Part shown: in pieces, positions 9,480 through 19,723 of the stretch
Layout of the letters: each line of letters begins with the position of its first letter
Position numbering within the stretch: position 1 is the first letter of the stretch
Assembly: GCA_030265145.1 (NCBI GenBank)
Contig: JARBES010000124.1
Span: forward strand, 11,722,950-11,747,740
Direction of reading: 5' to 3'
Length of the DNA stretch: 24,791 nucleotides
DNA from: Strongylocentrotus pallidus
Lineage: Eukaryota > Echinodermata > Echinoidea > Camarodonta > Strongylocentrotidae
The notes under the pieces: generated by a model
The model's database searches: none
What the model saw: only the letters and a program-made list of their open reading frames with translations
Told to the model about the DNA's origin: nothing
Made by a program: the position numbers and the translations under genes

Positions 9480-9943
9480 ATTGAGAGAGAGCGACGAGAA
9501 GCAAATTTAATGATCCAACAGATACAGATATAATACGAGAAAAGAAAACACAGCAGGCCTGAGCAGAATGAGGAGAGGGTGAGAAACAAGCCGAAATGGG
9601 AAAAATATGCAAATTGAGGCTCGATGACTCCTGCATGTGGAGTTTGAAGCAAGAAAGAAGACGAGAAAAGACAGAGAAGCACAAGAGAAGTAGCAGCGGC
9701 GGCGGCAGAGGGTTGTTGTTCGTGTAAGAGCTGAGAGAGTGAGGCTGTGTGTGTGTGTGGGGGTGGATGGTTAGCTTCTATGAGGGATGTGCATAAGGGG
9801 AGATGATGACGAGGAAACACAAGGGGGCCCTCTTGCTACGAAGAGGAGGATGCGGGCGGTGGAAAATTCCGGCACACCACAGCTCTCTGTGTACAAACAC
9901 TGGCTGGCTTTGCAATCAGTGGTTCAGCACATGGCAAGTCGTT
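9480..9943. promoter_or_regulatory. Purine-rich, GC-rich block with an octamer motif; candidate regulatory module
   Basis: The plus strand is strongly purine-rich (GAGAGAG, AAGAAAGAAGACGAG, GGCGGCGGCAGAGGG) and then flips to pyrimidine at 9944. A perfect POU octamer ATGCAAAT lies at about 9607-9614. A GT run sits at about 9745-9760. The composition contrasts with the AT-rich flanks. Open frames exist on both strands but are low-complexity, so I do not call a gene. An unrecognised 5' untranslated exon is an alternative. Confidence 0.25.
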
Positions 9944-10170
9944 CATCTCTCCCATTCTCTCTCTCTCTCTCTATCTTTTTCTTTCTTTCTTTCTTTTTCT
10001 CTTTTTCCCTCTTTCTCCTTTTTTCTGTCTCTTTCTTTTTCTCTTTTTTTTTTTCTCTCTCTCTCCTTTTTCCTATCTCTTTCTTTCCCTTTCACTCTCT
10101 CTCTTTCTTTGTCTCTTTCTTCCTCTATTTCTTTCATTCAATTTTGCTTTCTCCCTGCGCTACTCTGTCA
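9944..10170 (+). repeat. CT/TTTC-rich polypyrimidine tract
   Basis: About 225 bases of CTCTCT, TTTCTTTC and TTTTTCTC on the plus strand, with few purines. Long Ser/Phe/Leu or Lys/Glu/Arg reading frames across it are repeat artefacts. Confidence 0.9.
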
Positions 10171-10786
10171 TAATAATCTTCCCCTTTTCAACGTTATTTA
10201 TTCTTTTACTTTCTATTTTAAAACTTTCTACATCCTCTTTCCCAATTATTTTGTCTCTGTCATTCCTATACCCCTACTGGTTTTTTGTTATGTTGATTTG
10301 CTGTAGTTTGTTCTTATTGTTGTTTATAATTCTCATTGAAAACTATGATTTATAATGTCTTTTTTCTGATATCGTTCATTATGTTAAATCTGTGAAACAC
10401 TTTTTTTGTAAAAACTATTCCCGTCCTTTCTAGACTTGTTTTATCTCAAGAATGTAAACATTAACTGAAATGATAAATATTGTTATTTCCATAGCTTATT
10501 TTTATTACTCAAAAAGATACCTACACCTGTACCTAATACTATTTGCAGAGACTTTCTATTTATTATCAAACCTCTCTATGTCTCTATGAGAAAAAATCAG
10601 AATAAAATTTTCAATTTCACTCTATAATCTTCAACACGTCTTCCCCTCTATCTCTCTTTCTCTTTTACAAAAATAAACACAAGAGTAGTGCAATTATTAT
10701 TCAAGGCAAAGAACGTTAGATGTTGAGGGACATGTCACAGATCTATAAAAACTAATCAGAGAAATTTAATTTGTGACGCAGTTCTA
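10171..10786. other. T-rich intron or intergenic DNA, no gene seen
   Basis: The sequence is strongly T-rich with many short CT runs. No exon, RNA gene or repeat family was recognised. Confidence 0.5.
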
Positions 10787-10909
10787 GTCTCTCCATCTTT
10801 TCCTCTATCACTCACTCTCTCTCCCTCCCTCCTCTAACTCTTTCTCTCTCTCTCTTTCTTTCTGTTTCTCTTTCTGTTTCTCTCTCTTTCTCCTCCCCTT
10901 TCTCTCTCC
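10787..10909 (+). repeat. CT-rich tract at the left edge of the tandem duplication
   Basis: Mostly CTCTCT and TTTCTGTTTCTC units. It directly precedes the duplicated segment starting at 10917. The equivalent place before copy 2 is instead occupied by the assembly gap, a CCCACA run and poly-C, so low-complexity DNA borders both copies. Confidence 0.85.
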
Positions 10910-11627
10910 AATTATGCTGGTCTCAGTGTAACCATCATGTTTTGTCTCTTTCACCTTTATTCTTAAACTACTTTCACCTTCTCCTCATCATGTTTTTAAT
11001 TTGGCCTGCCACTTTGACAAAGTGAGCATTGAAGATAACCTAAACTACCAAACGATGCTGTGCTCTCTTTCTCATAAGCCATTACAGTATTCAAACTATT
11101 GTTTTTTTACTCCCTTTTCCTATCACTCAGGTGCATCAAATAGCGGGCTTGAGGAAAACTTTAGTATGCCCTTTCTTTGAGGTAGAACCAAGTAAGGACT
11201 CTCTTCAAATTTCCTCTTTTCTTCTACTCTCCCACTCCACTTCTCACTCATTCAATGATGCTGCAAATATGCCCTCCTCCTTCTTCTTCAACTCCCTCCA
11301 CCTCCTCTTCTTCTTTGTTTTCTTTTCTTCCTCCTCCTCCTTCTTCTCCATCTTCTCCTCCTCCACCCCTCCTCCTCCTCCAACCCTCCTCCTTCATCAT
11401 CGGTTAAAAATCCAGTGAGTATCATACATTTTCTCCACTATGTGTGTCCTCCTTCTCCTTTCCCTTATCCATTTATCTTCCCATCCACTCTCCCAACCCA
11501 TCTCTCATCAAGTAGCAAATACACCTTTACTCCTGCTAGATTACAAAACAAAAACAAAACCTTCTGTTTGCCCTTCCTGTCCTCTTTCTTCCTCTCCCTC
11601 TTCTTCCTCTCCCTCCGACTTCTCTTC

Positions 11628-11853
11628 CCCCACTACTCTCCCTACTACCCATCTCTCGTTCTTTCAATCAAGTAGCAAATATGACCTTATTCTGGGGTGA
11701 CAAACCCTCGCTGAGGGACACGGCTTATTCAAACGAATCAGCCTCATTTGAGATGCACATATCTTGGGGGGAAGTTTGCTACGTGCTCAGACGCCTTCTA
11801 TTGGAGGACGTGTAATAATCGGCGATAGCCACTTCACCGTCTTCCAATCTCCA
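11628..11853 (+). other. Invariant 226-bp core, copy 1
   Basis: All 226 bases are identical to 14061-14286, ending where copy 1 has T and copy 2 has G (11854 and 14287). It includes a CCCTCGCTGAGGG inverted repeat, TCATTTGAGATGCACATATC, an inverted CCAAT (ATTGG) and GGCGATAGCC. An ATG-to-TAA frame of 44 codons lies at 11681-11815 (starts MTLFWGDKPSLRD, ends RRLLLEDV), preceded by a pyrimidine-rich AG acceptor-like site. I do not recognise the peptide, so this may be a conserved regulatory element, an exon, or a stretch made uniform by gene conversion. Confidence 0.7.
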
Positions 11854-12389
11854 TCGGACTATCCTTAATTCTGTTCTTCCATACTCTTTCCTTGGCATGA
11901 ATGTGCTTCTTTCCTTAGCTCTTCCTTTATTTATTTTTGTCATCATCATATATTCTTGCATTCATGCTGCTTTATCCATCCATCAATATTCCCCTCTCCT
12001 TTTACCTATTGGCTTTCCCCCATCTCAAGGTATTGGTTTCCTTCTGTTCCTCATTTTCACCTTCATTCATTCCATTCACATCTCCTACATCTTTCTTCTT
12101 CTCTTCTGTTCCTCCTTTCTACATGTACAAAGCCTCCAGTACAACCCTGGCCCTCCATTCAGCTTCCTTCCTTTCTTTCAATCCTACAATACTTCTATCC
12201 ATCCATTCCCTCATCTTCCTCCTCTCCCTCTTCCATCATGCATAGTTTTTCATTTTTCTCTGCCATCATATCTCCATTTCCAATCCTAACCCTAGCCATT
12301 CATTCAGTTCTCCTTCTATCTCACCATCAACATTCCTTCTATCCCTCAATCTCCTACTCTTTCTCCTCCTCCAGACTGTGCACCTATCT

Positions 12390-12480
12390 TATGCCTCTGG
12401 GTTTCATGGTCAATGAGTATCAGAGCAGTATTTAATAGGTCCCTTTTCAATGAGTTCCACATGAATAATATATTTAATAG
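12390..12480 (+). repeat. Block A, copy 1 (TATGCCTCTGGGTTTCATGG family)
   Basis: It starts TATGCCTCTGGGTTTCATGG and continues through CAGAGCAGTATTTAATAGG to a TATTTAATAG end. It is nearly identical to 14787-14877 and about 80% identical to the neighbouring block B. Blocks A and B are therefore an older local duplication that was later copied as a pair. Confidence 0.8.
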
Positions 12481-12583
12481 CCTTAGCCCTCCATTCATCT
12501 CTCCTTTAATCAAACCATCGATATTCTTTCTATCCATCCATCTCCTCTTCTTCCTCCTCCTCCTCTTGACTCTCCTCCCATCC

Positions 12584-12667
12584 TATGCCTCTGGGTTTCA
12601 TGGTCAATGATTATCAGAGCAGTAATTAATAGCCCCCTTTTAATGAATTCTGTATGAATAATTTATC
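12584..12667 (+). repeat. Block B, copy 1
   Basis: It shares the TATGCCTCTGGGTTTCATGG start with block A but continues AGCAGTAATTAATAGCCCCC and TTTTAATGAATTC. TAATTA and TTAATGA are homeodomain-type cores. It is identical by eye to 14974-15057 over its length. Confidence 0.8.
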
Positions 12668-13290
12668 TGGCCCAGTCTGCCTAAATAGATAGCCCCCTAA
12701 TCCATGCCGTCTGTCTCTTTATTTATGCACACTGAAGCTACTGTATGTCCTTCCAATTGTATTATAAATATGTAAATCTATTGTCTGATGACAGTTATTT
12801 TCTGACAGTCAATAGAAGAGATTGGAATGAGATATGTTTTTCACATATGTTGCGACTTGAGCACATTATTCATGTAATGTTGGCGCAATATAAATACTCT
12901 CTATTATATTGCTTTTGCAAGGATTAAATGCAGTTACAGTTGTATAATGCATATATGTATGCTCATCTAAAGGTATTCTTGAAACTACATTGTAATACTG
13001 CTTTGATTTGATTCTACATTTGCAGTCCTTTTGAGAACTGAATACTCACTCTTCATTGACTTAATCTTTACCACACAGATAAACCATACTATACTTGTAG
13101 TGTGTGGGTGATTTTTTTTGTTTCACAATCTGTTAACATCTACTAAAGATATCACCAGATTGTAGTCAAACCTCTTTTGGTACCTACACAAGATAGTTTG
13201 ATCTGAATGCTTGAATATATCGTCCTTGTTTTCACGAAGTGACGGTAGTGAGGAAAATCGTAACGCAAAGTGAATGCAATTTTTTTTCAC

Positions 13291-13390
13291 NNNNNNNNNN
13301 NNNNNNNNNNNNNNNNNNNNNNNNNNNNNNNNNNNNNNNNNNNNNNNNNNNNNNNNNNNNNNNNNNNNNNNNNNNNNNNNNNNNNNNNNN
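13291..13390. other. Assembly gap of 100 N
   Basis: Exactly 100 undetermined bases, the usual placeholder for a gap of unknown size. It lies between the two copies of the tandem duplication, followed by CCCACA repeats and a poly-C run. Reading frames across it are meaningless. Confidence 0.98.
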
Positions 13391-14060
13391 TCCCACACCC
13401 ACACCCACACTTTCTCCCCCCCCCCCCCCCTGGTCTCAGTGTAATAATCATGTTCTGCCTCCTCCACCTTTGTTTTTAAACTACTTTCACCTTCTCCTCA
13501 TCATGTTTTTAATTTGGCCTGCCACTTTGACAAAGTGAGTATTGAAGACAACCTAAACTACTACTATTCTGTGTTCTCTTTCTCATAAGCCATTACGTGG
13601 TATTTTCACTCCCTCTTCCTCTTACTCAGGTGCATCAAAATAAGGGGCTTGAGGAAAACTTCAGTATGCCCTTTTCTTGAGTTAGAACCAAGTAAGGACT
13701 CTCTCTGAATTTTGTCCTTTTTATTTGCCTTCCTTTCCTGTTTCTGCCTCTCCCTCTTTCAAATTCTCCTTTCCTCTACTCTCCCTCTTCCACCCTACTA
13801 TTCACTCAATCACTGATGCTGCAAATATGCCCTCCTCCTCCTTTTCATCTTTCTCCATCTTCTTCTCATCCTCTTCCACCCCTCCTCCTTCTTAGGTTAA
13901 AAACCAAGTGAGGATATAATTCTCCACTTTGTGTGTCCTCCTTTTCCTTTCCCTTTCCCATTTGCTGGATTACAACCAAGTGGAAAATTATGCTTCATTT
14001 TCTTCCTTCTGTTTGCCCTATCTTCCTTCCCTCTTTCTTCCTCTCCCTCCAACATCTCTT

Positions 14061-14286
14061 CCCCACTACTCTCCCTACTACCCATCTCTCGTTCTTTCAA
14101 TCAAGTAGCAAATATGACCTTATTCTGGGGTGACAAACCCTCGCTGAGGGACACGGCTTATTCAAACGAATCAGCCTCATTTGAGATGCACATATCTTGG
14201 GGGGAAGTTTGCTACGTGCTCAGACGCCTTCTATTGGAGGACGTGTAATAATCGGCGATAGCCACTTCACCGTCTTCCAATCTCCA
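14061..14286 (+). other. Invariant 226-bp core, copy 2
   Basis: Identical in every base to 11628-11853. The same 44-codon frame lies at 14114-14248. Sequence on both sides differs between copies within a few bases of the boundaries, so the identity stops abruptly at both ends. Confidence 0.7.
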
Positions 14287-14786
14287 GCGGACTGTCCTTA
14301 ATTCGGTTCTTCCTTACTCTTTCCTTGGCATGAATGTGCTTCTTTTCTTAGCTCTTTCTTTTTCTTTTCGTTATTCTCATACATTTCCCCCATCTCTTCT
14401 GGCTCTTTGCATTCATGCTTTTTGTATCCATCCACAATATTTCTCTCTCCTTTCACCTATTCACTGACCCCCATTTTCATTCATTCCATCCATCTTTCTT
14501 CTACTCTTCTGTCCTTCTTTTCTACATGTACAAAGCCGCCAGTAAACCCCAGCCCTTCATTCAGTTTTTCTTCTCTTCAATCCTACAATCCTTCTTTCCC
14601 TCCATCCCACTCATCTTCCAACACTCATGGCCATTCATTTCTCTCTGCCTTATATCCATTTCTGATCCTTACCTTAGCCCTCCATTCAGTTCTCCTTCTA
14701 TATCACCTACAACATTCCTTCTATCCCTCCATCTCCTACTCTTCCTCCTCCTCCTCCTCCTTCTTCTCCAGATTATGCTCTCATCC

Positions 14787-14877
14787 TATGCCTCTGGGTT
14801 TCATGGTCAATGATTATCAGAGCAGTATTTAATAGGTCCCTTTTCAATGAGTTCCACATGAATAATATATTTAATAG
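14787..14877 (+). repeat. Block A, copy 2
   Basis: Counterpart of 12390-12480 with a single visible difference (GATTAT in place of GAGTAT). The pyrimidine-rich spacers around it are much less conserved between the two large copies. Confidence 0.8.
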
Positions 14878-14973
14878 CCCTAACCCTCCATTAATTTCTC
14901 CATCTATATCACCATCAACATTCCTTCTATCCCTCCATCTCCTACTCCTCCTCCTCCTCCTCCTCATCCATCC

Positions 14974-15057
14974 TATGCCTCTGGGTTTCATGGTCAATGA
15001 TTATCAGAGCAGTAATTAATAGCCCCCTTTTAATGAATTCTGTATGAATAATTTATC
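14974..15057 (+). repeat. Block B, copy 2
   Basis: Counterpart of 12584-12667, including the TAATTAATAG and TTTTAATGAATTC motifs. Conservation drops just beyond it: the following CTGGCCCAGTCTG segment differs at several places. Confidence 0.8.
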
Positions 15058-15707
15058 CGGCCCAGTCTGTCTAAATGGATAGCCCCCTACTATAGGCCGT
15101 CTGTCTCTTTATTTATGCACAGTGAAGCTACATGTATGTCAGTGCTTCCAATTGTATTATAAATATGTACATTTATTGTTTGATGACAATTATTTTCCTA
15201 CAGTCAATAACAAAGATTGAAATGTGAATGTTTTTCAATTATGTTGCGACTCGAGCACATTATTCATGTGAAGTTGGCGCAATATAAATGCTCTCTATTA
15301 TATTGCTTTTGCGAGGATTCAATGCAGTTACAGTTGTATACTGCAAACATATTCATCTAAAGGTATTCTGGAAACCGACATAAAACTGCTTTGATTTGAT
15401 TCTACATTTGCAGTCCTTTTGAGAACTGTATACTCACTTTTCATTGACTTAATCCATACCATACAGATAAACCATATACTTAGTGTGTGGGTGAATTTTT
15501 TTGGTTTCACAATCTGTTAATATCTACCAAAGATATACCCAGCTTGTAGTCAAACCTCATTCAGTACCTAAACAAGTCAGTTTGATCTAAATACTTGAAC
15601 CCCTCCCCAAACAAAAAAAATAATAAAAATGGGCAAATGCTTTCAGAATGGGACAAAGAAATAACCTCAACCTCTATACATAAGGTGCTATAAACATTGG
15701 ACTACTT

Positions 15708-15880
15708 CTACTTCTACTTCTACTACTACTACTACTACTACAACTACAAATACTACTTCTACTTCTACTGCTACTACTAATGCTACTTCTAATAATAATT
15801 ATTATTAAAATATTAATAATAACAACAATAATAATAAAGATAATAATACTAATTAATAACAATAATAATAATAAAAATAG
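15708..15880 (+). repeat. Triplet microsatellite block (CTACTT/CTA then AAT)
   Basis: TACTTC hexamers and CTA triplets (about 15708-15790) pass into ATA/AAT triplets (about 15790-15880). Peptides read from it are Ser- or Ile-rich and artefactual. The AAT part runs directly into a TTTTGTATAGC motif shared with 23762-23815. Confidence 0.88.
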
Positions 15881-15912
15881 GCTTTTGTATAGCATTCATA
15901 TCTGTCAGAATT
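15850..15912 (-). repeat. Possible retroposon tail with AAT repeats, copy 1
   Basis: (AAT)n is followed by GGCTTTTGTATAGCATTCATATCTGTC. The same order, AAT triplets then TTTGTATAGC and CATATCTG, occurs at 23762-23815. On the minus strand this looks like the 3' end of a SINE or LINE with an (ATT)n tail. No body sequence is recognised, so the class is a guess. Confidence 0.4.
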
Positions 15913-17070
15913 TACACTCCTGGCATTCCACATATTTGTCATCTGTACTTGCGAGGACAATATGCTCTGGGGGAGCTAATCAAAACCACAATTACACTGT
16001 AATAGGACAAATGCTAATGACAGAGAAGCCCACATGGAAAGTTCCCGATGATGATAACCAGAGAGTAAATTAGACTTTTTATTGCTGGCTTGACCTATAA
16101 CTTGCTTGCCTGCATATAATTGAAAAACATTCAGGCCATTATGCCCAAGATCTATATTTAGCATCTAGTTGAAAACTGGTTGTGTCACACTGAATCTTGA
16201 AATAGAGAGATAAGTATCATCTTGTTTGCATAAATTGATAAATATTTATCGATGTGTACCTTTTCAATCCCTAGTTAATGCAGTGTTTGATCTAAATTAT
16301 GCTTGAAAACTCTACCCGCCACACAAAAATTATATATGTAAATACTAAATAAACAAATAGATAAATAACACAAAATAAAAAAATAAAAGAAATTAAGAAT
16401 GGGCAAAAGGCTTTTGAAAATATGCTGCACACTACTGCATTTGTAACCATCATAATTACAAGCACTTCCTTCGTCCATCTATGGTTACTGAAGAGCTTTT
16501 AAATGGCCACTTGCAACATGGCTTTAATTTTGCGGACCCCCGCTCATTAGATCAATAGTCCTTGCTTACATAAATTCTCCTAGGGACTCAAGCATATTTG
16601 AGTTGGGAGAGCGGTCCTGTAATTTGAGAGGGAAGAGACAGTGGGTAGGGTAGAGGTGGAGGGCAAGAAGGGTCCTACCACCATGTATGTTTATTTGATC
16701 ACGCCAGCGAGAAGTGCCCCCCCCCCCCCCCACACCGTGGGTTGATTGGAGGGTTTCTAGTGAAGGGTTTTGTAGCCCAAGCGCAAAGTGAACCAAAAAC
16801 AAAAGCAGCTTTTTATTTCGTCCTGACAAGTGCTATTTCGTCCTGACAAGTGCTATTAGCTATTATGTTTCACAATTTACATGGACAGGCAAGTTAGGTG
16901 GTATCTTTAAGAAATACTGTAGAATCTCATGAAAGCTTTACTTTAAACTATCTAGGAGCGTTTTGCTGTTGATAATCAACATGAAAGTTGTTAATATTAA
17001 TATGCTAGACAAAATGGCACAAAATCTATATTTGGTATGAAGTGTATTACTTCATATACATTGTATACTT
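15913..17070. other. Intron or intergenic DNA, no gene seen
   Basis: Contains the 20-bp direct repeat at 16814 and a poly-C run at about 16718-16730. No splice-bounded exon or RNA gene was recognised. Short frames here are on both strands and unsupported. Confidence 0.5.
16814..16853 (+). repeat. Direct repeat of 20 bp
   Basis: TATTTCGTCCTGACAAGTGC occurs twice back to back without a mismatch. It is probably a recent replication slippage event. Confidence 0.92.
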
Positions 17071-17455
17071 TCTCTCCAACCCCCCTCCCTCTCGCTCCCC
17101 CTTACTCACTCTGTCTGTCTGTCTCTCTCTGTCTCTCTCTCTCTCTCACTCACAGTGACAAACCAGTCCCTTCCTTTCTTTGTCTCTCTTCCACCTCTCT
17201 CTCCCTCCCACATTTTCCTTGTTTGTCTCTCTTGCTGTGTATCTCTATCTGCCCACCAACCCCTCTTCCATCACCATCCCCTCTCTCTCTCTCTCTCTCA
17301 CTCTCACTCTCTTCCCCTCTCATGCCCCCTCCCCATTCCTCTCTCTCTCTCTCTCTTTTTGTCTCACTGTCTCTATTTCTCTCTCACTGCTCATCATCTC
17401 CCTCTCTCTCTCTCTCTCTCCCATCCCCATCTCCCTCTCCTCATCCTTATACCAG
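17071..17455 (+). repeat. CT-rich polypyrimidine tract
   Basis: Nearly 385 bases of CTCTCT, CCCTCC and TGTCTC, interrupted by a short CACTCACAGTGACAAACC segment. Its right end (TCCTTATACCAG) is shaped like a 3' splice site leading into 17456. Confidence 0.88.
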
Positions 17456-17628
17456 ACTGCAAGCTGACACATCGGGCCTCTAATGAATACATCAACAAGA
17501 GCGCAGATTACCATCCAAGACAACCGACATGGCAGCGCGCAACACACATCATCTCCGATGTCATCCCAGAAACCATCATGAATAAAAAGCAAGATGGCCT
17601 CTCCTACACGCAGGCAACGTCCTTTCAC
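17456..17628 (+). other. Candidate exon of an unknown plus-strand gene, or a regulatory block
   Basis: A 173-nt GC-richer stretch is bounded by a very strong pyrimidine-AG acceptor-like site (CCTTATACCAG) and CAC followed by GTAAGC. One frame stays open throughout, reading TCKLTHRASNEYINKSAD at its start and QDGLSYTQATSFH at its end. I recognise no domain. Because the acceptor is part of a microsatellite, the splice signal may be accidental, and the opposite strand is open here too. Confidence 0.2.
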
Positions 17629-19633
17629 GTAAGCGATCTGCCACAAGAGGGCAATCTATAGCTGATATACATGTACATGGTTATCATCTCGACGGCTCAT
17701 AAGACGACGGAGGGGGTATGGTAATATGAGCATCCGTTCTAAGAGACTTACAATACAAGCCAGATCTTGGGCCCTTGCTTATCATAATCACATGATACGT
17801 GTGTGCATTCGACAACCGAGTAATATTTGTGTGGGCTCAGCTTACATCTGGGATATGGATATTGCCTAACTTGACGGATGTGTCTAACTTGTCAGATGTT
17901 CCTACTCCCACACTGCATGTACATGTATGTTGCTTTACCACATCAATTTGTCTTTGAATCATTTAGAAGACATCCATTTGGGTTAATTTAATACCTTATT
18001 GTTTTGCCTGTAGACAGAAATTACTTGATTTGATCACACATTTTATTAGGCGATGCACAATGCTATCTAAACTGCATCTCAAAATAGTTTTCAATTTGAG
18101 CAAGAAGATTGACCACTGTATTTTCTCAACTATTTACATTTACATGTACATGTACGGGTGTTTCTAACTGAACAAAAATCTTAAAATTAGGGAAAAAATC
18201 TCTTATGCCAAAAGACAACTAACAATTTAAAGTGCTTTCAAAGTGTCACAGGATGGGTTAGGTATTCCTCTTTCATTATAACAACAATCGCATACATGTA
18301 CATGTAGCTCACTGTTACAGGGGAAATACACAAGACCAATGAGACATAGTTTCTGTTTGTTTCATACTCTCCTAACAAAACCAAATGGTCAATTTGCACT
18401 TTGCTTTTTAAAAATGAAACAAAGGATCCTAGTGGTAGCAGAGTACCAATTAAGCATATCGATGTTGCATTGAATTCCTACTTTTCCCTGAGAAAATGTA
18501 TATTATCTAGGTTAAAATGTTTTTGAAGGCATAGGCCTTAAATTTACAGGGCAACATTTACGGGGGAGATTTCAGTCCCCTAAACTCTTGCTCGTTTTTA
18601 GCCCTGGATCATGCATTGCCATATTAAACAATCATTAAATGGAATGTGCTTGGGATCTGTTTTTGTTTCCTCCCTTTATTAAACATGATTGAATTTATTT
18701 TTCCTCCTATTTCTCTTCATTTATCTAATACATGGAGGTATTGACCTTCTACATTCTATCATTCTAAGTGTGCAAATACATGTCTACTCCATCTTATTTA
18801 TTCATTTCCATGGCAACATTAATGCTTCTTCAAGCCTAATTTATTTTCCACCCAGAACTGAAATCATGCATGCCAATTGCTTCTTTCATCTACTCTTGGA
18901 CATTTAACCCTTCTCTATCTACTTTTCAAACCATCATTCATTTGCATGGTTATGTACACGCATGCTTCTTCTGGCTGTTTCAGTTTTCTAAACATATCTG
19001 AAATCAGGCATGGATTCTTGAAGTGGGAGAAATAATTAGTTTGCTTTGTATCTCAAACCACTACCAAAAAAAATAGGACAGTATGAATGTAGATACTGTG
19101 TTATGAGCGCTTCTCATACACTGAAACAATAATGAACTAAGCGTGCATTGGGTTTACATGTATTTGCCAATTTTAACAAGAACTGCAGGTAGAACAGGAA
19201 TCTGGATCGATTGGCAATATTCCATCAGAAGAGGGCAGCATACTATATCACTTTGAGTGGCACATAAAGTGATTTTTGTGAATCAATATTGATTCTCTCT
19301 CCTCAAAAATTACAATTCTCCTCTATTCATGAATTGCCTTTGACTTTAGTGACATTTTCTACTACTCACAATATCTTGGACTTAGTAGGTCAATGATGTT
19401 TGAGGTCTATGACAATCTCTGTACCTCAAAAAGTCTTGAATTTAAGATTTCCCCGACACATATTACTGTAATCTTTTCAAGAAATCTGGCTAAATCCTGA
19501 AAACTGGCACTGCTGTATTTAAATCAAACTAATGAAACAAATGAAACAGAATCATTCTCAATCATTCACCCCCCCCCTTTTAAAACAATCATCAAGTAAA
19601 TCAATAATTAAAAAGAGTTATCACTGACTTAAA
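17629..19633. other. OSBP intron, no further gene seen
   Basis: Unique AT-rich DNA with several TACATGTACATGTA palindromic runs (near 17670, 17920, 18140, 18293) and a poly-C run at about 19569-19577. I looked for the next OSBP segment (ACRDFL... and the KKWQKSLQ-type region) on the minus strand and did not find it. Confidence 0.55.
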
Positions 19634-19669
19634 TTAATATGGGTAACACACAATGATAGCCAAACAGAT

Positions 19670-19714
19670 GAGACAAACATACAGACAGACAAACAAACAA
19701 ACAGACAGGCAGGC
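19670..19714 (-). repeat. TGTT/TGTC tetranucleotide microsatellite next to the OSBP donor
   Basis: The plus strand is a run of ACAG and ACAA units with two GGCA-type variants. In the OSBP transcript it reads as U-rich UGUU/UGUC repeats, beginning about 16 nt inside the intron. Tetranucleotide runs of this kind are length-variable. Its position beside a 5' splice site is discussed as a finding. Confidence 0.8.
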
Positions 19715-19723
19715 ATCAAATGC

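Larger units (their letters stand above)
10917..13215 (+). repeat. Segmental tandem duplication, copy 1
   Basis: This segment matches 13430-15599 in the same orientation and order: CTGGTCTCAGTG at the left edge, GGCCTGCCACTTTGACAAAG, GGGCTTGAGGAAAACT, an invariant core, two related ~85-90 bp blocks, and TTTGATCTGAATGCTTGAA at the right edge. Ordinary unique parts differ at roughly one base in ten with small indels, while pyrimidine-rich parts (TCCTCC, CTTCCTCT) differ more. It has no recognised gene. It is either a real tandem duplication in the OSBP intron or two haplotypes placed side by side by the assembler. Confidence 0.93.
13430..15599 (+). repeat. Segmental tandem duplication, copy 2
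   Basis: Counterpart of 10917-13215, slightly shorter because of indels in pyrimidine-rich spacers. Similarity begins right after a poly-C run and ends at TTTGATCTAAATACTTGAA. Past the end the two copies run into unrelated sequence: copy 1 into a stretch before the N gap, copy 2 into CCCCTCCCCAAAC. Confidence 0.93.

Noticed and set aside
11131-12610. Several overlapping Ser/Pro/Leu/Phe-rich open frames in the duplicated segment
   Set aside because: They overlap each other in different frames, follow the TCC/CTT-rich composition, and differ in length between the two copies, unlike a conserved protein.
13123-13538. Open frames running through the N gap
   Set aside because: About a third of each is undetermined sequence, so the frame is not real evidence.
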